Shown here piece by piece: positions 24,299 through 31,403 of a DNA stretch of 36,055 nt. Under the pieces are notes generated by a model. The model made no database searches, had not been told where the DNA came from, and was given only the letters and a program-made list of their open reading frames with translations. Position numbers and translations under genes: made by a program. Every line of letters begins with the position of its first letter. Within the stretch, counting starts at the first letter, position 1. Origin of the DNA: an uncultured bacterium (GTDB lineage Bacteria > Verrucomicrobiota > Lentisphaeria > Victivallales > Victivallaceae); the NCBI GenBank assembly GCA_900551245.1, contig URVC01000046.1, positions 1-36,055 on the forward strand, in the 5' to 3' direction.

Positions 24299-24898
24299 TC
24301 AGAAGGGGATGTCGTCCTCCATTCCCTCGTCGGGATTGAACGCACCTTCCGGCGGCATCGGCGGCATCGGCTGCTGCTGCCGGGGCATCCCGCCGGGAGC
24401 CGCCTGCGGCATCGGCTGCCGCGGCATCGCGGGACGGCTGTAGCCGCCCTGCTGCTGCGGAGCACCGTAGTTCCCGCCGCCGTTCCCGTAGGCCGGAGCG
24501 CCGCCGTAACTGTTTCCGCCGCCGTTCCCGTAGGCCGGGGCGCCGCCGGCGTTGCCGCCGTCACTGCGGCGGTTCATAAACTGGATCTGCTCGGCGACCA
24601 CCCGCAGTTTCGAGCGCTTGCCGCCGCCGTTGCGATCCTCCCACTGGTCGAGCTGGAGGCGCCCTTCGACCAGCACCTGCGAACCCTTTTCGAGATACTG
24701 CTTGCAGTTGGCGGCGCTTCTGCCCCAGACGACGACGTCGACGAAACAGGTGTCTTCCACCTCCTGTCCATTGCTGTTGACGTAGCGGCGACCGACGGCG
24801 AGCCCGAGTTCGCAGACCGATTGCCCGCTCGGCAGAGAACGCAGATCCGGATCCCGGGTCAGGTTGCCGAGCAGATAAACTTTATTCAGCGATGCCAT
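24299..24898 (-). CDS. ssb: Single-stranded DNA-binding protein
   Basis: SSB coats single-stranded DNA and recruits repair and replication proteins. The 199 residues contain the OB fold (about 1-105): LNKVYLLGNLTRDPDLR, FVDVVVWGRSA and LVEGRLQLDQW. A Gly/Asn/Pro/Gln-rich flexible linker (about 112-185) includes a 14-residue tandem repeat. The acidic tip is EGMEDDIPF, which binds partner proteins. AGGAGA precedes the ATG. It lies between rpsF and rpsR as expected. Confidence 0.97.
   Translation of the reverse strand: MASLNKVYLLGNLTRDPDLRSLPSGQSVCELGLAVGRRYVNSNGQEVEDTCFVDVVVWGRSAANCKQYLEKGSQVLVEGRLQLDQWEDRNGGGKRSKLRVVAEQIQFMNRRSDGGNAGGAPAYGNGGGNSYGGAPAYGNGGGNYGAPQQQGGYSRPAMPRQPMPQAAPGGMPRQQQPMPPMPPEGAFNPDEGMEDDIPF
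24474..24548. repeat. Tandem repeat inside the ssb linker
   Basis: Two copies of a 33-base sequence (24474-24506 and 24516-24548) differ by a single base and recur with a 42-base period. They encode two GGAPAYGNGGGN units of the SSB linker. The near identity at DNA level suggests recent duplication or continued slippage. Confidence 0.7.
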
Positions 24899-24960
24899 GG
24901 ATCGTATCTCCTGTGATTGAATTCGCGCAATAACCCCTCTTCAGCCGCATCGGCCGAAGC

Positions 24961-25290
24961 CTACTCCATCTTGAGCGAAACCGGACCGGCCGGAACCGTC
25001 TCAGGACGCTCGTCGGCAACGATCATATTGCGCAGAACACGCTCGTCAAGCTTGTACTTCTCCTTGATCGCAAGCACCTTGGAAGGCGCGAGCTCGAAGA
25101 GGAAATCAAAGTAGAGACCAGCCTTGCGCTTGTTGATCTCGTAGGTGAACTGGCGGCGCCCCATCGGAGTGGTCGACTCCAGCTTGCCGCCGAGATTCGC
25201 GATCAGCTCGGCAAATTCCTTGCTGAACGCCGCACCTTCGTCATCCGTCTTGCGGATGTCCAGAATGAATACCGCTTCGTATTTTTTCAA
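24961..25290 (-). CDS. rpsF: 30S ribosomal protein bS6
   Basis: bS6 forms a heterodimer with bS18. The 109 residues read MKKYEAVFILDIRKTDD, then GRRQFTYEINKRKAGLYFDFLF and LRNMIV, typical of the family. The start codon is TTG at 25290: no ATG is available, and the TTGA overlaps the stop of pth. AGAGG lies seven bases upstream, within an AT-rich tract with eight consecutive A residues. Translational coupling to pth is likely. Confidence 0.95.
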   Translation of the reverse strand: MKKYEAVFILDIRKTDDEGAAFSKEFAELIANLGGKLESTTPMGRRQFTYEINKRKAGLYFDFLFELAPSKVLAIKEKYKLDERVLRNMIVADERPETVPAGPVSLKME

Positions 25291-25910
25291 GATAAAACCT
25301 CTTTTTTTTGGTTTGTTTCACTTTCTTCGACCGGAGTCCACGCGTTGAACCGGTTCATCGCCCGGGCCATCCCCCCCGTCAGCACGGTGCGGACCGCTTC
25401 GGCCGCCGCCGCCAGCGAGGCTTCAAACCGCCTTTCCTCCTCGCCCTCGAACTTCGAGAGCACATAATCGACCGTCTCTCCGGGCTTCGGCCGCCCGATC
25501 CCGATCCGCAACCGGCGGAACGAGCTGCTGCCGAGCTCCGCAATAATCGACTTGAGTCCGTTGTGACCTCCATCGGCGCCGCCGTTGCGCAGCCGCAACC
25601 GCCCCACCGGCAGATCCAGATCGTCGGAAATCACCAGAATCGACTCCGGCTGAATTCCACTGCGCCGCGCCAGAAGCGCGACCGCCTGCCCGCTCAGGTT
25701 CATGAAGGTCAGCGGTTTCTGCAACAGCAGCGCCCGCCCGCGGAACTTCCCCGCCCAGACACTGCTCGATGCCGTGTGCCGCTCTTCGAACCGGCCGGCC
25801 GGAAATCCGGCCAGCAACCGGTCGATCACCATGAATCCGGCATTGTGACGGGTACCGGCATATTCGGGCCCGGGATTCCCCAGCCCTACAATCAAGCCGA
25901 TCTCATCCAT
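25287..25910 (-). CDS. pth: Peptidyl-tRNA hydrolase
   Basis: Pth releases tRNA from stalled peptidyl-tRNA. The 207 residues have the active-site parts LIVGLGNPGPEYAGTRHNAG (Asn12, catalytic His22), KPLTFMNLSG (Asn71), ISDDLDLPVG (Asp96) and GGHNGLKSI (Asn117). GGAGAGG precedes the ATG. The gene ends in a four-base overlap with rpsF. The last codons contain a run of eight A residues that both encodes QKKE and forms part of the rpsF initiation region; a one-base slip there would change only the final few residues. Its position after rplY is a common arrangement. Confidence 0.96.
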   Translation of the reverse strand: MDEIGLIVGLGNPGPEYAGTRHNAGFMVIDRLLAGFPAGRFEERHTASSSVWAGKFRGRALLLQKPLTFMNLSGQAVALLARRSGIQPESILVISDDLDLPVGRLRLRNGGADGGHNGLKSIIAELGSSSFRRLRIGIGRPKPGETVDYVLSKFEGEEERRFEASLAAAAEAVRTVLTGGMARAMNRFNAWTPVEESETNQKKEVLS

Positions 25911-25941
25911 TCGTCACCTCTCCGCCGGATCCGCAGCCGGA

Positions 25942-26574
25942 TTACTTCTCTTTCTCTTCGGCCTTCTTCTCGTTGATCGCCTCGGGCTCGGTCGCCTCAG
26001 CAGCAGGCTCCGCGACCTCTTCCTCCTTCGGCCGGACCACGTGGAACACGGTCGTCTCAGGATCGATGTCGACACGGACGCCCTCCGGCAGCACCAGATC
26101 CTTCACGTGCAGCGAATCACCGATCGCCAGAGCGGAAACATCAACCCGGATCGCTTCCGGCAAATGGTCTGGACGGCAGGTGACTTCCAGCTCATGCAGC
26201 TCCTGCTCGAGGATGCCGCCGTGCGCCGCGCCAACCGATTCGCCGTGCGCGTGAATCGGAACGAAGTCGGTAATCTCCTCGTTCATATCCACCTCCTGGA
26301 AATCCACGTGCAGCACGTAGTTCTTGAGGTAGTTGAACTGAATCTCCTTCACCAGCGCCGGGATCTTCGCCGCCCCGTTGACCAGCGTCACCATGTGGGC
26401 GCCGTGGCCGGAAAGCACCTTCCACTCGTCGGCATCGATCAGAAAAGACCGGCTCTCCTTGCCCTTGCTGTAGACGGAGACCGGAATCAGACCGGCCTTG
26501 CGGGCGCGGCGGGACGCGTTCTTGCCGAACTCCCGGCGCTCCTGCACCGCAATTTCATTGTTGACTTTGCTCAT
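25942..26574 (-). CDS. rplY: 50S ribosomal protein bL25, CTC (long) form
   Basis: bL25 binds 5S rRNA. The 210-residue protein is the long CTC type: an N-terminal 5S-binding domain (about 5-95) with REFGKNASRRARKAGLIPVSVYS and VLHVDFQEVD. A C-terminal beta domain (about 100-185) carries HLPEAIRVDVSALAIGDSLHVKDL and LPEGV. The tail of about 25 residues is Glu/Ala/Lys-rich. AAGGA precedes the ATG. The order prs-rplY-pth is widespread in bacteria and supports the call. Confidence 0.96.
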   Translation of the reverse strand: MSKVNNEIAVQERREFGKNASRRARKAGLIPVSVYSKGKESRSFLIDADEWKVLSGHGAHMVTLVNGAAKIPALVKEIQFNYLKNYVLHVDFQEVDMNEEITDFVPIHAHGESVGAAHGGILEQELHELEVTCRPDHLPEAIRVDVSALAIGDSLHVKDLVLPEGVRVDIDPETTVFHVVRPKEEEVAEPAAEATEPEAINEKKAEEKEK

Positions 26575-26628
26575 GGAATTCCTTTCTTGTTTCTTGGTAA
26601 TTTTATGAGCTTTGCGTTGCTTGAATGC

Positions 26629-27582
26629 TTAGTGATTGATATAGAACAGCGAAGAAACCGACTTGCCGTCGTGAATGCGCCGGATCGCCTCGCCGAGCAG
26701 CGGAGCGATGCTGACCACCTTGATCTTGCCGCCGAGATCGTCATCAATCGGAACCGCGTCAGTGGTGATCACCTGCTCGATTTCAGGCGTGGCCAGCAGC
26801 TTCTCCTTGCCGATGTCCGAAAGCAGGCAGTGCGAGACCGCGCAGTAGACCTTCGCCGCCCCGTTCGCCTTGAGAATCTTCGCCGCCGCACAGAGGGTTC
26901 CCGCCGTGCTGGTGAGGTCGTCGGTGATGACGCAGATGCGGTCCTTGACGTCGCCGACCAGATGGCTCGACGCCACCGTCGTCGCATTGATCCGCCGCTT
27001 GGTCACCACGGCGAATCCCGCTTCGAGCATGTCGCCGTAGTTCATCGCCATCTTGGCGCTGCCCGAGTCGGGCGCGACCACGACGCCGTTGTTGCCGATC
27101 AGTTTCTTCAGGTAGGGCACCAGCACCGGACGGGCGTAAAGATGGTCCACCGGAATGTCGAAGAAGCCCTGAATCTGCTGGGCATGAAGGTCCATCGTGA
27201 TGATCCGGTCCGCACCGGCAACGGTCAGCAGATTCGCCACGAGCTTGGCGGTGATCGGAACCCGCGGCTTGTCCTTGCGGTCCTGCCGGGCGTAACCGAA
27301 GAAGGGAAGCACAGCGGTGATGCGCGCGGCGCTTGCCCGGCGGGCGGCGTCGATCATGATCAGCAACTCCATGAGGTTGTCATTCGGCGGTTTGCAGGTG
27401 GGCTGAATCAGAAATGCATCGGCCCGCCGGACGTTCTCTTCGAACTGCACGAAGATCTCGCCGTCAGGGAAATGGGTCAGGTGCACCTTGCCCAGGCTGA
27501 TGCCGAGATAGTTCGCAATCTGCTGTGAAAGCTCCGGATGCGCACTGCCGGAATACACACAAATGTGCTTTGCCTCTTCCAT
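26629..27582 (-). CDS. prs: Ribose-phosphate pyrophosphokinase
   Basis: Prs makes PRPP from ribose 5-phosphate and ATP for purines, pyrimidines, His, Trp and NAD. The 317 residues match the class I length. Motifs are FPDGEIFVQFEENVR, ARQDRKDKPRVPITAKLVANLL, ITMDLHAQQIQGFFDIPVDHL, VVAPDSGSAKMA and the PRPP loop VITDDLTSTAGTL. The ATG at 27582 fits the family start (KHICVYSGSAHPELSQ), but its ribosome binding site is poor. An in-frame TTG at 27681 with a good GAGG would add 33 residues. The promoter lies about 200 bases upstream. Confidence 0.95.
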   Translation of the reverse strand: MEEAKHICVYSGSAHPELSQQIANYLGISLGKVHLTHFPDGEIFVQFEENVRRADAFLIQPTCKPPNDNLMELLIMIDAARRASAARITAVLPFFGYARQDRKDKPRVPITAKLVANLLTVAGADRIITMDLHAQQIQGFFDIPVDHLYARPVLVPYLKKLIGNNGVVVAPDSGSAKMAMNYGDMLEAGFAVVTKRRINATTVASSHLVGDVKDRICVITDDLTSTAGTLCAAAKILKANGAAKVYCAVSHCLLSDIGKEKLLATPEIEQVITTDAVPIDDDLGGKIKVVSIAPLLGEAIRRIHDGKSVSSLFYINH

Positions 27583-27776
27583 TGGATTTGTTCCATTGTT
27601 TTCGCATCCCCGGAGCCGGGCGCGAAAGAGGCCGATCAGCAGAAAACGCTCCGCCCGATTCGGCGAAAGCGCTCTCTTCAAGATAAACCTCGTGGCGCAG
27701 CCGCAGCAGAATTTCCGCCGCCGCTTCAGTCCGGTTGCAGGACTGAGGTTCCAGAAATGCAGGTTAACTGCAACAA
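27583..27776 (-). promoter_or_regulatory. Long 5' leader of prs with hairpin and in-frame TTG
   Basis: Between the predicted RNA start near 27776 and the prs ATG lie about 194 transcribed bases. They include a perfect hairpin at 27726-27746. A TTG start at 27681 with GAGG six bases before it is open without a stop into prs. The leader could carry regulation, as long prs leaders do in enteric bacteria, or the TTG could be the true start. No known riboswitch pattern was recognised. Confidence 0.45.
27726..27746 (-). other. Perfect hairpin in the prs leader
   Basis: TCAGTCC at 27726-27732 pairs with GGACTGA at 27740-27746: seven base pairs with a seven-base loop. No T tract follows on either strand, so it is not a standard terminator. 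It lies about 30 bases after the predicted prs transcription start. Confidence 0.5.
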
Positions 27777-27782
27777 TGATAT

Positions 27783-27811
27783 ACTATATCACACAATCCG
27801 TCCTTTTTCAA
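27783..27811 (-). promoter_or_regulatory. Sigma-70-type promoter of the prs operon
   Basis: Read on the minus strand, TTGAAA (complement of 27806-27811) and TATAGT (complement of 27783-27788) are exactly 17 bases apart. This is one of the best promoter matches in the window. It probably drives the long leftward run beginning with prs-rplY-pth-rpsF-ssb. Confidence 0.7.
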
Positions 27812-27829
27812 GTCACGGAAAAGTGGAAT

Positions 27830-27852
27830 CACGCCTCCCGGCGGGAGGCGTG
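27830..27852 (-). terminator. Strong hairpin after fabH, probable terminator
   Basis: CACGCCTCCC at 27830-27839 pairs with GGGAGGCGTG at 27843-27852, a ten-base-pair stem with a three-base loop. It begins about 20 bases after the fabH stop. On the minus strand it is followed by ATTCCACTTTTCC, a modest T tract. It separates the rpmF-plsX-fabH unit from the prs promoter just downstream. Confidence 0.6.
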
Positions 27853-27872
27853 CGCTTCGGGCACGATGCCCG

Positions 27873-28859
27873 TCAGTATTTCAGCAGCAGCGCGCCCCAG
27901 GTCAGGCCGCCGCCGAACGCGGTCAGCAGAACATAGTCGCCACGCTCGATCAGCCCGTTCCGCACCACCTCGTCGAGGCAGATGCCGATCGACGCGGCAG
28001 AGGTGTTCCCGTAATGGCTGATGTTCTCATACACCCGGTCTTCCGGCACATCGAGCCGCTGAGCCACCGCGTGAATGATCCGCTGATTGGCCTGATGCGG
28101 GATCACCAGCTTGACTTCCGAGGGAGCGACGCCCGCCTCTTCCAGCACCTTCCGGCTGGCGCTGACCATCGAGGGAACCGCCAGCTTGAAGGTCTCCTTG
28201 CCGGCCATGCGGATCGAGTGCATCCGCTCGCGGACACTCTCCTCGCTGGCGGGCATCCGGCTGCCGCCGGCCGGCATCAGCAGAATGTCGCCGTAGTTGC
28301 CGTCGGCGTGAAGGTCACTGGCCAGCACACAACCCGGCTGGTCGTCATCGACGTTTTCCAGCAGAACCGCTCCGGCACCGTCGCCGAAGAGCACGCAGGT
28401 GTTGCGGTCGGTCCAGTCGGTGATGCAGGAGAGCTTCTCCGCACCGCAGACGAGCACATATTTGTATTTGCGGTTCACCCGCATCAGCGAATAGGCCACT
28501 TCGAGCGAATACAGCAGCCCGGAACAGGCCGCTTCCAGATCGAAGCAGAACGCGCCGGGCGCTCCGAAACGCTTCTGCAGCAGACAGCCGGTTCCGGGAA
28601 ACACATGATCAGGAGTGATGGTTGCCACAATGATGGCGGAAAGCTCCTCCCCCTTGACCCCGGCCATCTCCAGCGCCCGCGATCCGGCGATGTACGCCAT
28701 ATCGCTGGTCGCCTGATCCGGAGCGGCAATCCGCCGTTCCTGGATGCCGGTGCGGGTGCGAATCCACTCGTCACTGGTTTCCACCATCTTTTCCAAATCG
28801 GCGTTGGTCAACACCTTATCAGGGACATACGACCCGGTACCTGCAATTCTGATGCTCAT
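27873..28859 (-). CDS. fabH: 3-oxoacyl-ACP synthase III
   Basis: FabH condenses acetyl-CoA (or a branched starter) with malonyl-ACP to begin fatty acid synthesis. The 328 residues hold the catalytic triad: Cys112 in LEAACSGLLYSLE, His255 in VIPHQANQRI and Asn285 in HYGNTSAASIG. ETSDEWIRTRTGI near the N-terminus and FGGGLTWGALLLKY at the end are also typical. GGGGAG precedes the ATG, 24 bases after plsX. A strong hairpin follows the stop. Confidence 0.97.
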   Translation of the reverse strand: MSIRIAGTGSYVPDKVLTNADLEKMVETSDEWIRTRTGIQERRIAAPDQATSDMAYIAGSRALEMAGVKGEELSAIIVATITPDHVFPGTGCLLQKRFGAPGAFCFDLEAACSGLLYSLEVAYSLMRVNRKYKYVLVCGAEKLSCITDWTDRNTCVLFGDGAGAVLLENVDDDQPGCVLASDLHADGNYGDILLMPAGGSRMPASEESVRERMHSIRMAGKETFKLAVPSMVSASRKVLEEAGVAPSEVKLVIPHQANQRIIHAVAQRLDVPEDRVYENISHYGNTSAASIGICLDEVVRNGLIERGDYVLLTAFGGGLTWGALLLKY

Positions 28860-28883
28860 TTACGCTCCCCGGCGTGTGAATGG

Positions 28884-29933
28884 TTATTTTCTGGACTTGC
28901 CGTCCGCAATTTTCTTTTCCAGCTCGGCGGTGGTGCAACCCGCCTCATTGATTTTCGCAACAATCCGCTCATTGAGCCCGAACGACACACACTCCCCGGC
29001 AACCCGGATGGCATTGCGGACCGCCTTCGGACTGGATGACCCATGCCCGATGATGCAGATCCCGTTGATGCCCAGCAGCGGAGCTCCGCCGATATCGTCG
29101 GCATCGCCGAACGCCTTGAGTTCGCGGAACGCATTCTTGGCCAGAATGGCTCCGACAATGCGCAGCGCATTCTTGGTCAGCACCCGTTTCAGCCAGAACA
29201 TGGTGGACTTCGCCAGCCCCTCCACGCCCTTGAGCAGAACATTGCCGGCAAATCCGTCACTGATCAAAACGTCGGACGCCCCCTCAAAGACGACATCCGC
29301 CTCCACATTGCCGACAAAATTGATCGGCACCTCTTCCAGCAGCCGGAACGACTCCTTCGTCAGTTCGCACCCCTTGATGTCCTCCCCGCCGACGCTGAGC
29401 AGGCCGACCCGGGGGCGCTCCAGATGGAAGAGGTACTGGGCGTAGATCTCCCCCATCACGGCGAACTGCACGAGATTGACCGGCGTGCAGTCCGGATTGG
29501 CGCCGGCATCCATCAGGATGAAACGCCCTTCGCGGGAGGGAAGACTCGCCGCCAGCGCGGGCCGGTCGATCCCCGGCAGAGTCCGCACCAGCACCTTGGT
29601 CGCCGCCACGGTGGCTCCGGTGTGCCCCGGCGTCACCATCGCATCGACCTTCTTCTCTTTGAGAAGACGGGCGCAGACGGTGATCGAAGAATCCCGCTTG
29701 GCGCGCAACGAGATGGCGGAAGGCTCCGACATCTCGCAGACCGACGCGGCATGGACCACCGTCACCCGGGGATTCCCCGCAATGCCGTACTTCTCCAGAT
29801 AAAACGCCAGTTTTTCCGCATGCCCGACCAGCACGAAATCATATTCGGGGAAATCGGTCAGGGCGATGGCGAGTCCTTCGACCACCACCCCCGGGGCGTA
29901 GTCTCCGCCCATGGCATCAACGGCAATCTTCAT
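28884..29933 (-). CDS. plsX: Phosphate acyltransferase PlsX
   Basis: PlsX makes acyl-phosphate from acyl-ACP for phospholipid synthesis through PlsY. The 349 residues begin MKIAVDAMGGDYAPGVVVEG. They include TPGHTGATVAA, LMDAGANPDCTP, LLSVGGEDIKG, DVLISDGFAGNVLLK and GAPLLGINGICIIGHGSS, all characteristic. The start is uncertain: ATG 29933 fits the family, but the only purine-rich stretch is very close; GTG 29945 would add four residues. It follows rpmF by about 58 bases in the classic rpmF-plsX-fabH order. Confidence 0.95.
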   Translation of the reverse strand: MKIAVDAMGGDYAPGVVVEGLAIALTDFPEYDFVLVGHAEKLAFYLEKYGIAGNPRVTVVHAASVCEMSEPSAISLRAKRDSSITVCARLLKEKKVDAMVTPGHTGATVAATKVLVRTLPGIDRPALAASLPSREGRFILMDAGANPDCTPVNLVQFAVMGEIYAQYLFHLERPRVGLLSVGGEDIKGCELTKESFRLLEEVPINFVGNVEADVVFEGASDVLISDGFAGNVLLKGVEGLAKSTMFWLKRVLTKNALRIVGAILAKNAFRELKAFGDADDIGGAPLLGINGICIIGHGSSSPKAVRNAIRVAGECVSFGLNERIVAKINEAGCTTAELEKKIADGKSRK

Positions 29934-29991
29934 CTTCTCCGACACGCCTCAATTTGTTTCGACGAAGGCGTCTCCGGCCCGCAAACCGTGC

Positions 29992-30171
29992 TTACGCTTC
30001 GACGTTGAGAACCTGCTTGCCGTTGTAGCAGCCGCAGGAGGGGCAGACCCGGTGCGGCTCCGCCGGCGCGGAGCAGTTGGTGCAGAAGTTCGCCTGGACG
30101 CCTTCGTAGCGGTTGGCGGCCTTGCGCTGACGCTTCTTCATTCTCGAGGTTTTTCTTTTCGGAACAGCCAT
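29992..30171 (-). CDS. rpmF: 50S ribosomal protein bL32
   Basis: This 59-residue basic protein starts MAVPKRKTSRMKKRQRKAA and has the zinc-ribbon cysteines CTNC and CPSC (with an extra Cys directly after), then YNGKQVLNVEA. bL32 sits near the peptidyl-transferase exit region of the large subunit. A perfect AAGGAG lies eight bases before the ATG. In many bacteria a DUF177 (YceD) gene comes just before rpmF; none is present here. It is followed by plsX and fabH, a conserved link between ribosome and lipid synthesis genes. Confidence 0.95.
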   Translation of the reverse strand: MAVPKRKTSRMKKRQRKAANRYEGVQANFCTNCSAPAEPHRVCPSCGCYNGKQVLNVEA

Positions 30172-30265
30172 TTTATCAACTCCTTGGATTTCGTTGTTTT
30201 CCGCAACACTCCCGCATCCGAATCGCCGGCCCGGGTTTCAAGACAGAATCCATAATAAACAATTG

Positions 30266-30293
30266 AATATATCACAGTTTTGCCGATTTTCAA
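30266..30293 (-). promoter_or_regulatory. Sigma-70-type promoter of rpmF-plsX-fabH
   Basis: On the minus strand TTGAAA (complement of 30288-30293) and TATATT (complement of 30266-30271) are 16 bases apart. The predicted RNA start near 30259 gives a leader of about 88 bases. It is back to back with the promoter of the ROK kinase gene about 50 bases away. Confidence 0.55.
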
Positions 30294-30345
30294 GGCGGCC
30301 GGACAAGATTCTCCATGAAAAGCGCCTCTTCCTCCCGACCGCCGG

Positions 30346-30374
30346 TTGAAAAAGTCCGATTCCGGCGGTACAAT
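30346..30374 (+). promoter_or_regulatory. Sigma-70-type promoter of the ROK kinase operon
   Basis: TTGAAA at 30346-30351 and TACAAT at 30369-30374 are 17 bases apart. A TATAAT overlaps at 30374-30379, but it is too far from the -35. The RNA should start near 30381, about 36 bases before the ATG. Confidence 0.65.
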
Positions 30375-30416
30375 ATAATGTGATAAAACAACTCAGCCAA
30401 TCCGGGAACTCTCGAT

Positions 30417-31400
30417 ATGACTCAGAAATACCTGCTCGGCTTCGACATCGGCGGCACCAAATGCGCCGCCATCCTCGGAGCCATCCGCGACGGCGGAGAG
30501 CCTGAACCGCTCAGCCGCACCCAGTTCGCCACCCGCGAATGCGCCACGCCCGGCGAATGCATTGAAAAGCTCTGCCGCCTGGGGCTGGAGGCGCTCCGGC
30601 AGGCCGGACGCCGGCCCGGCGACCTCCACGGCGTCGGCATCTCCTGCGGCGGGCCGCTCGACAGCCGCCGCGGCATCATTCAGTCCCCGCCGAATCTGCC
30701 GGGGTGGGACAATGTCCCGATCTGCGCCATGGTCGCGGAGCGTTTCCCCTGCCCGGTCCGACTCCAGAACGACGCCAACGCCGGAGCGGTCGCCGAATGG
30801 AAGTACGGGGCGGGGAAAGCGGTTCAATCGCTCATCTTCCTCACCTTCGGCACCGGTCTCGGCGCCGGGCTGATCCTCGACGGGCGTCTCTACTCCGGCG
30901 GCTGCGACCTCGCCGGGGAGTGCGGCCACATCCGTCTCGCCCCGTTCGGTCCGGTCGGCTTCGGCAAGGCGGGCTCCTTCGAAGGATTCTGCTCCGGCGG
31001 CGGCATCGCTCAGCTCGCCGCCGTGCGGGCGAAGGAGGCGCTCCAGCGCGGCGAAAGGGTTCCCTGGTGCCCCACGCAGGCCGACCTGCCGAATATTACC
31101 GCAAAGACGGTCGGCATCGCCGCCGACGAAGGGGATCCTCTCGCACGCGCGATCTATTCCGAGTGCGGCAGCTGGCTCGGGCGCGGCCTCGCCCTTCTGG
31201 TCGATCTGCTCAATCCGGAGCGGATCGTCATCGGCAGCATCTTCGCCCGCTCGGAAACGTGGATCCGTCCGGCGATGGAGGAAACCCTCCGGAGCGAGGC
31301 GATTCCGGCGGCGGCGGCCCACTGCCGGGTCGTGCCGGCACAGCTCGGCGAAAAGATCGGCGACTATGCGGCGCTCGCGCTGGCGACGGGGGAGTACTGA
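30417..31400 (+). CDS. ROK family sugar kinase, glucokinase-like, lacking the zinc cysteines
   Basis: ROK kinases phosphorylate glucose and other hexoses or aminosugars. The 327 residues have the N-terminal phosphate loop LGFDIGGTKCAA, GISCGGPLDSRRGII, the catalytic Asp119 in NDANAGAVAEW, FGTGLGAGLILDGRLYSG, and GECGHIRL with Glu168 and His171. The usual zinc motif CxCGxxGCxE that follows is changed to VGFGKAGSFE: the three cysteines are Val180, Phe182 and Ser187. The fold is probably kept without zinc, and the substrate cannot be deduced. It heads a run with a hydrolase (three-base gap), the Aas-like gene and a ribokinase-like gene. Confidence 0.88.
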   Translation: MTQKYLLGFDIGGTKCAAILGAIRDGGEPEPLSRTQFATRECATPGECIEKLCRLGLEALRQAGRRPGDLHGVGISCGGPLDSRRGIIQSPPNLPGWDNVPICAMVAERFPCPVRLQNDANAGAVAEWKYGAGKAVQSLIFLTFGTGLGAGLILDGRLYSGGCDLAGECGHIRLAPFGPVGFGKAGSFEGFCSGGGIAQLAAVRAKEALQRGERVPWCPTQADLPNITAKTVGIAADEGDPLARAIYSECGSWLGRGLALLVDLLNPERIVIGSIFARSETWIRPAMEETLRSEAIPAAAAHCRVVPAQLGEKIGDYAALALATGEY

Positions 31401-31403
31401 ACC

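Noticed and set aside
27601..27760. A second frame in the prs leader reading like a helical peptide (EAAAEILLRLRHEVYLEE)
   Set aside because: It has no ATG or GTG start with a ribosome binding site and runs out of frame into prs; it is probably chance, though the region may hold old coding remains.
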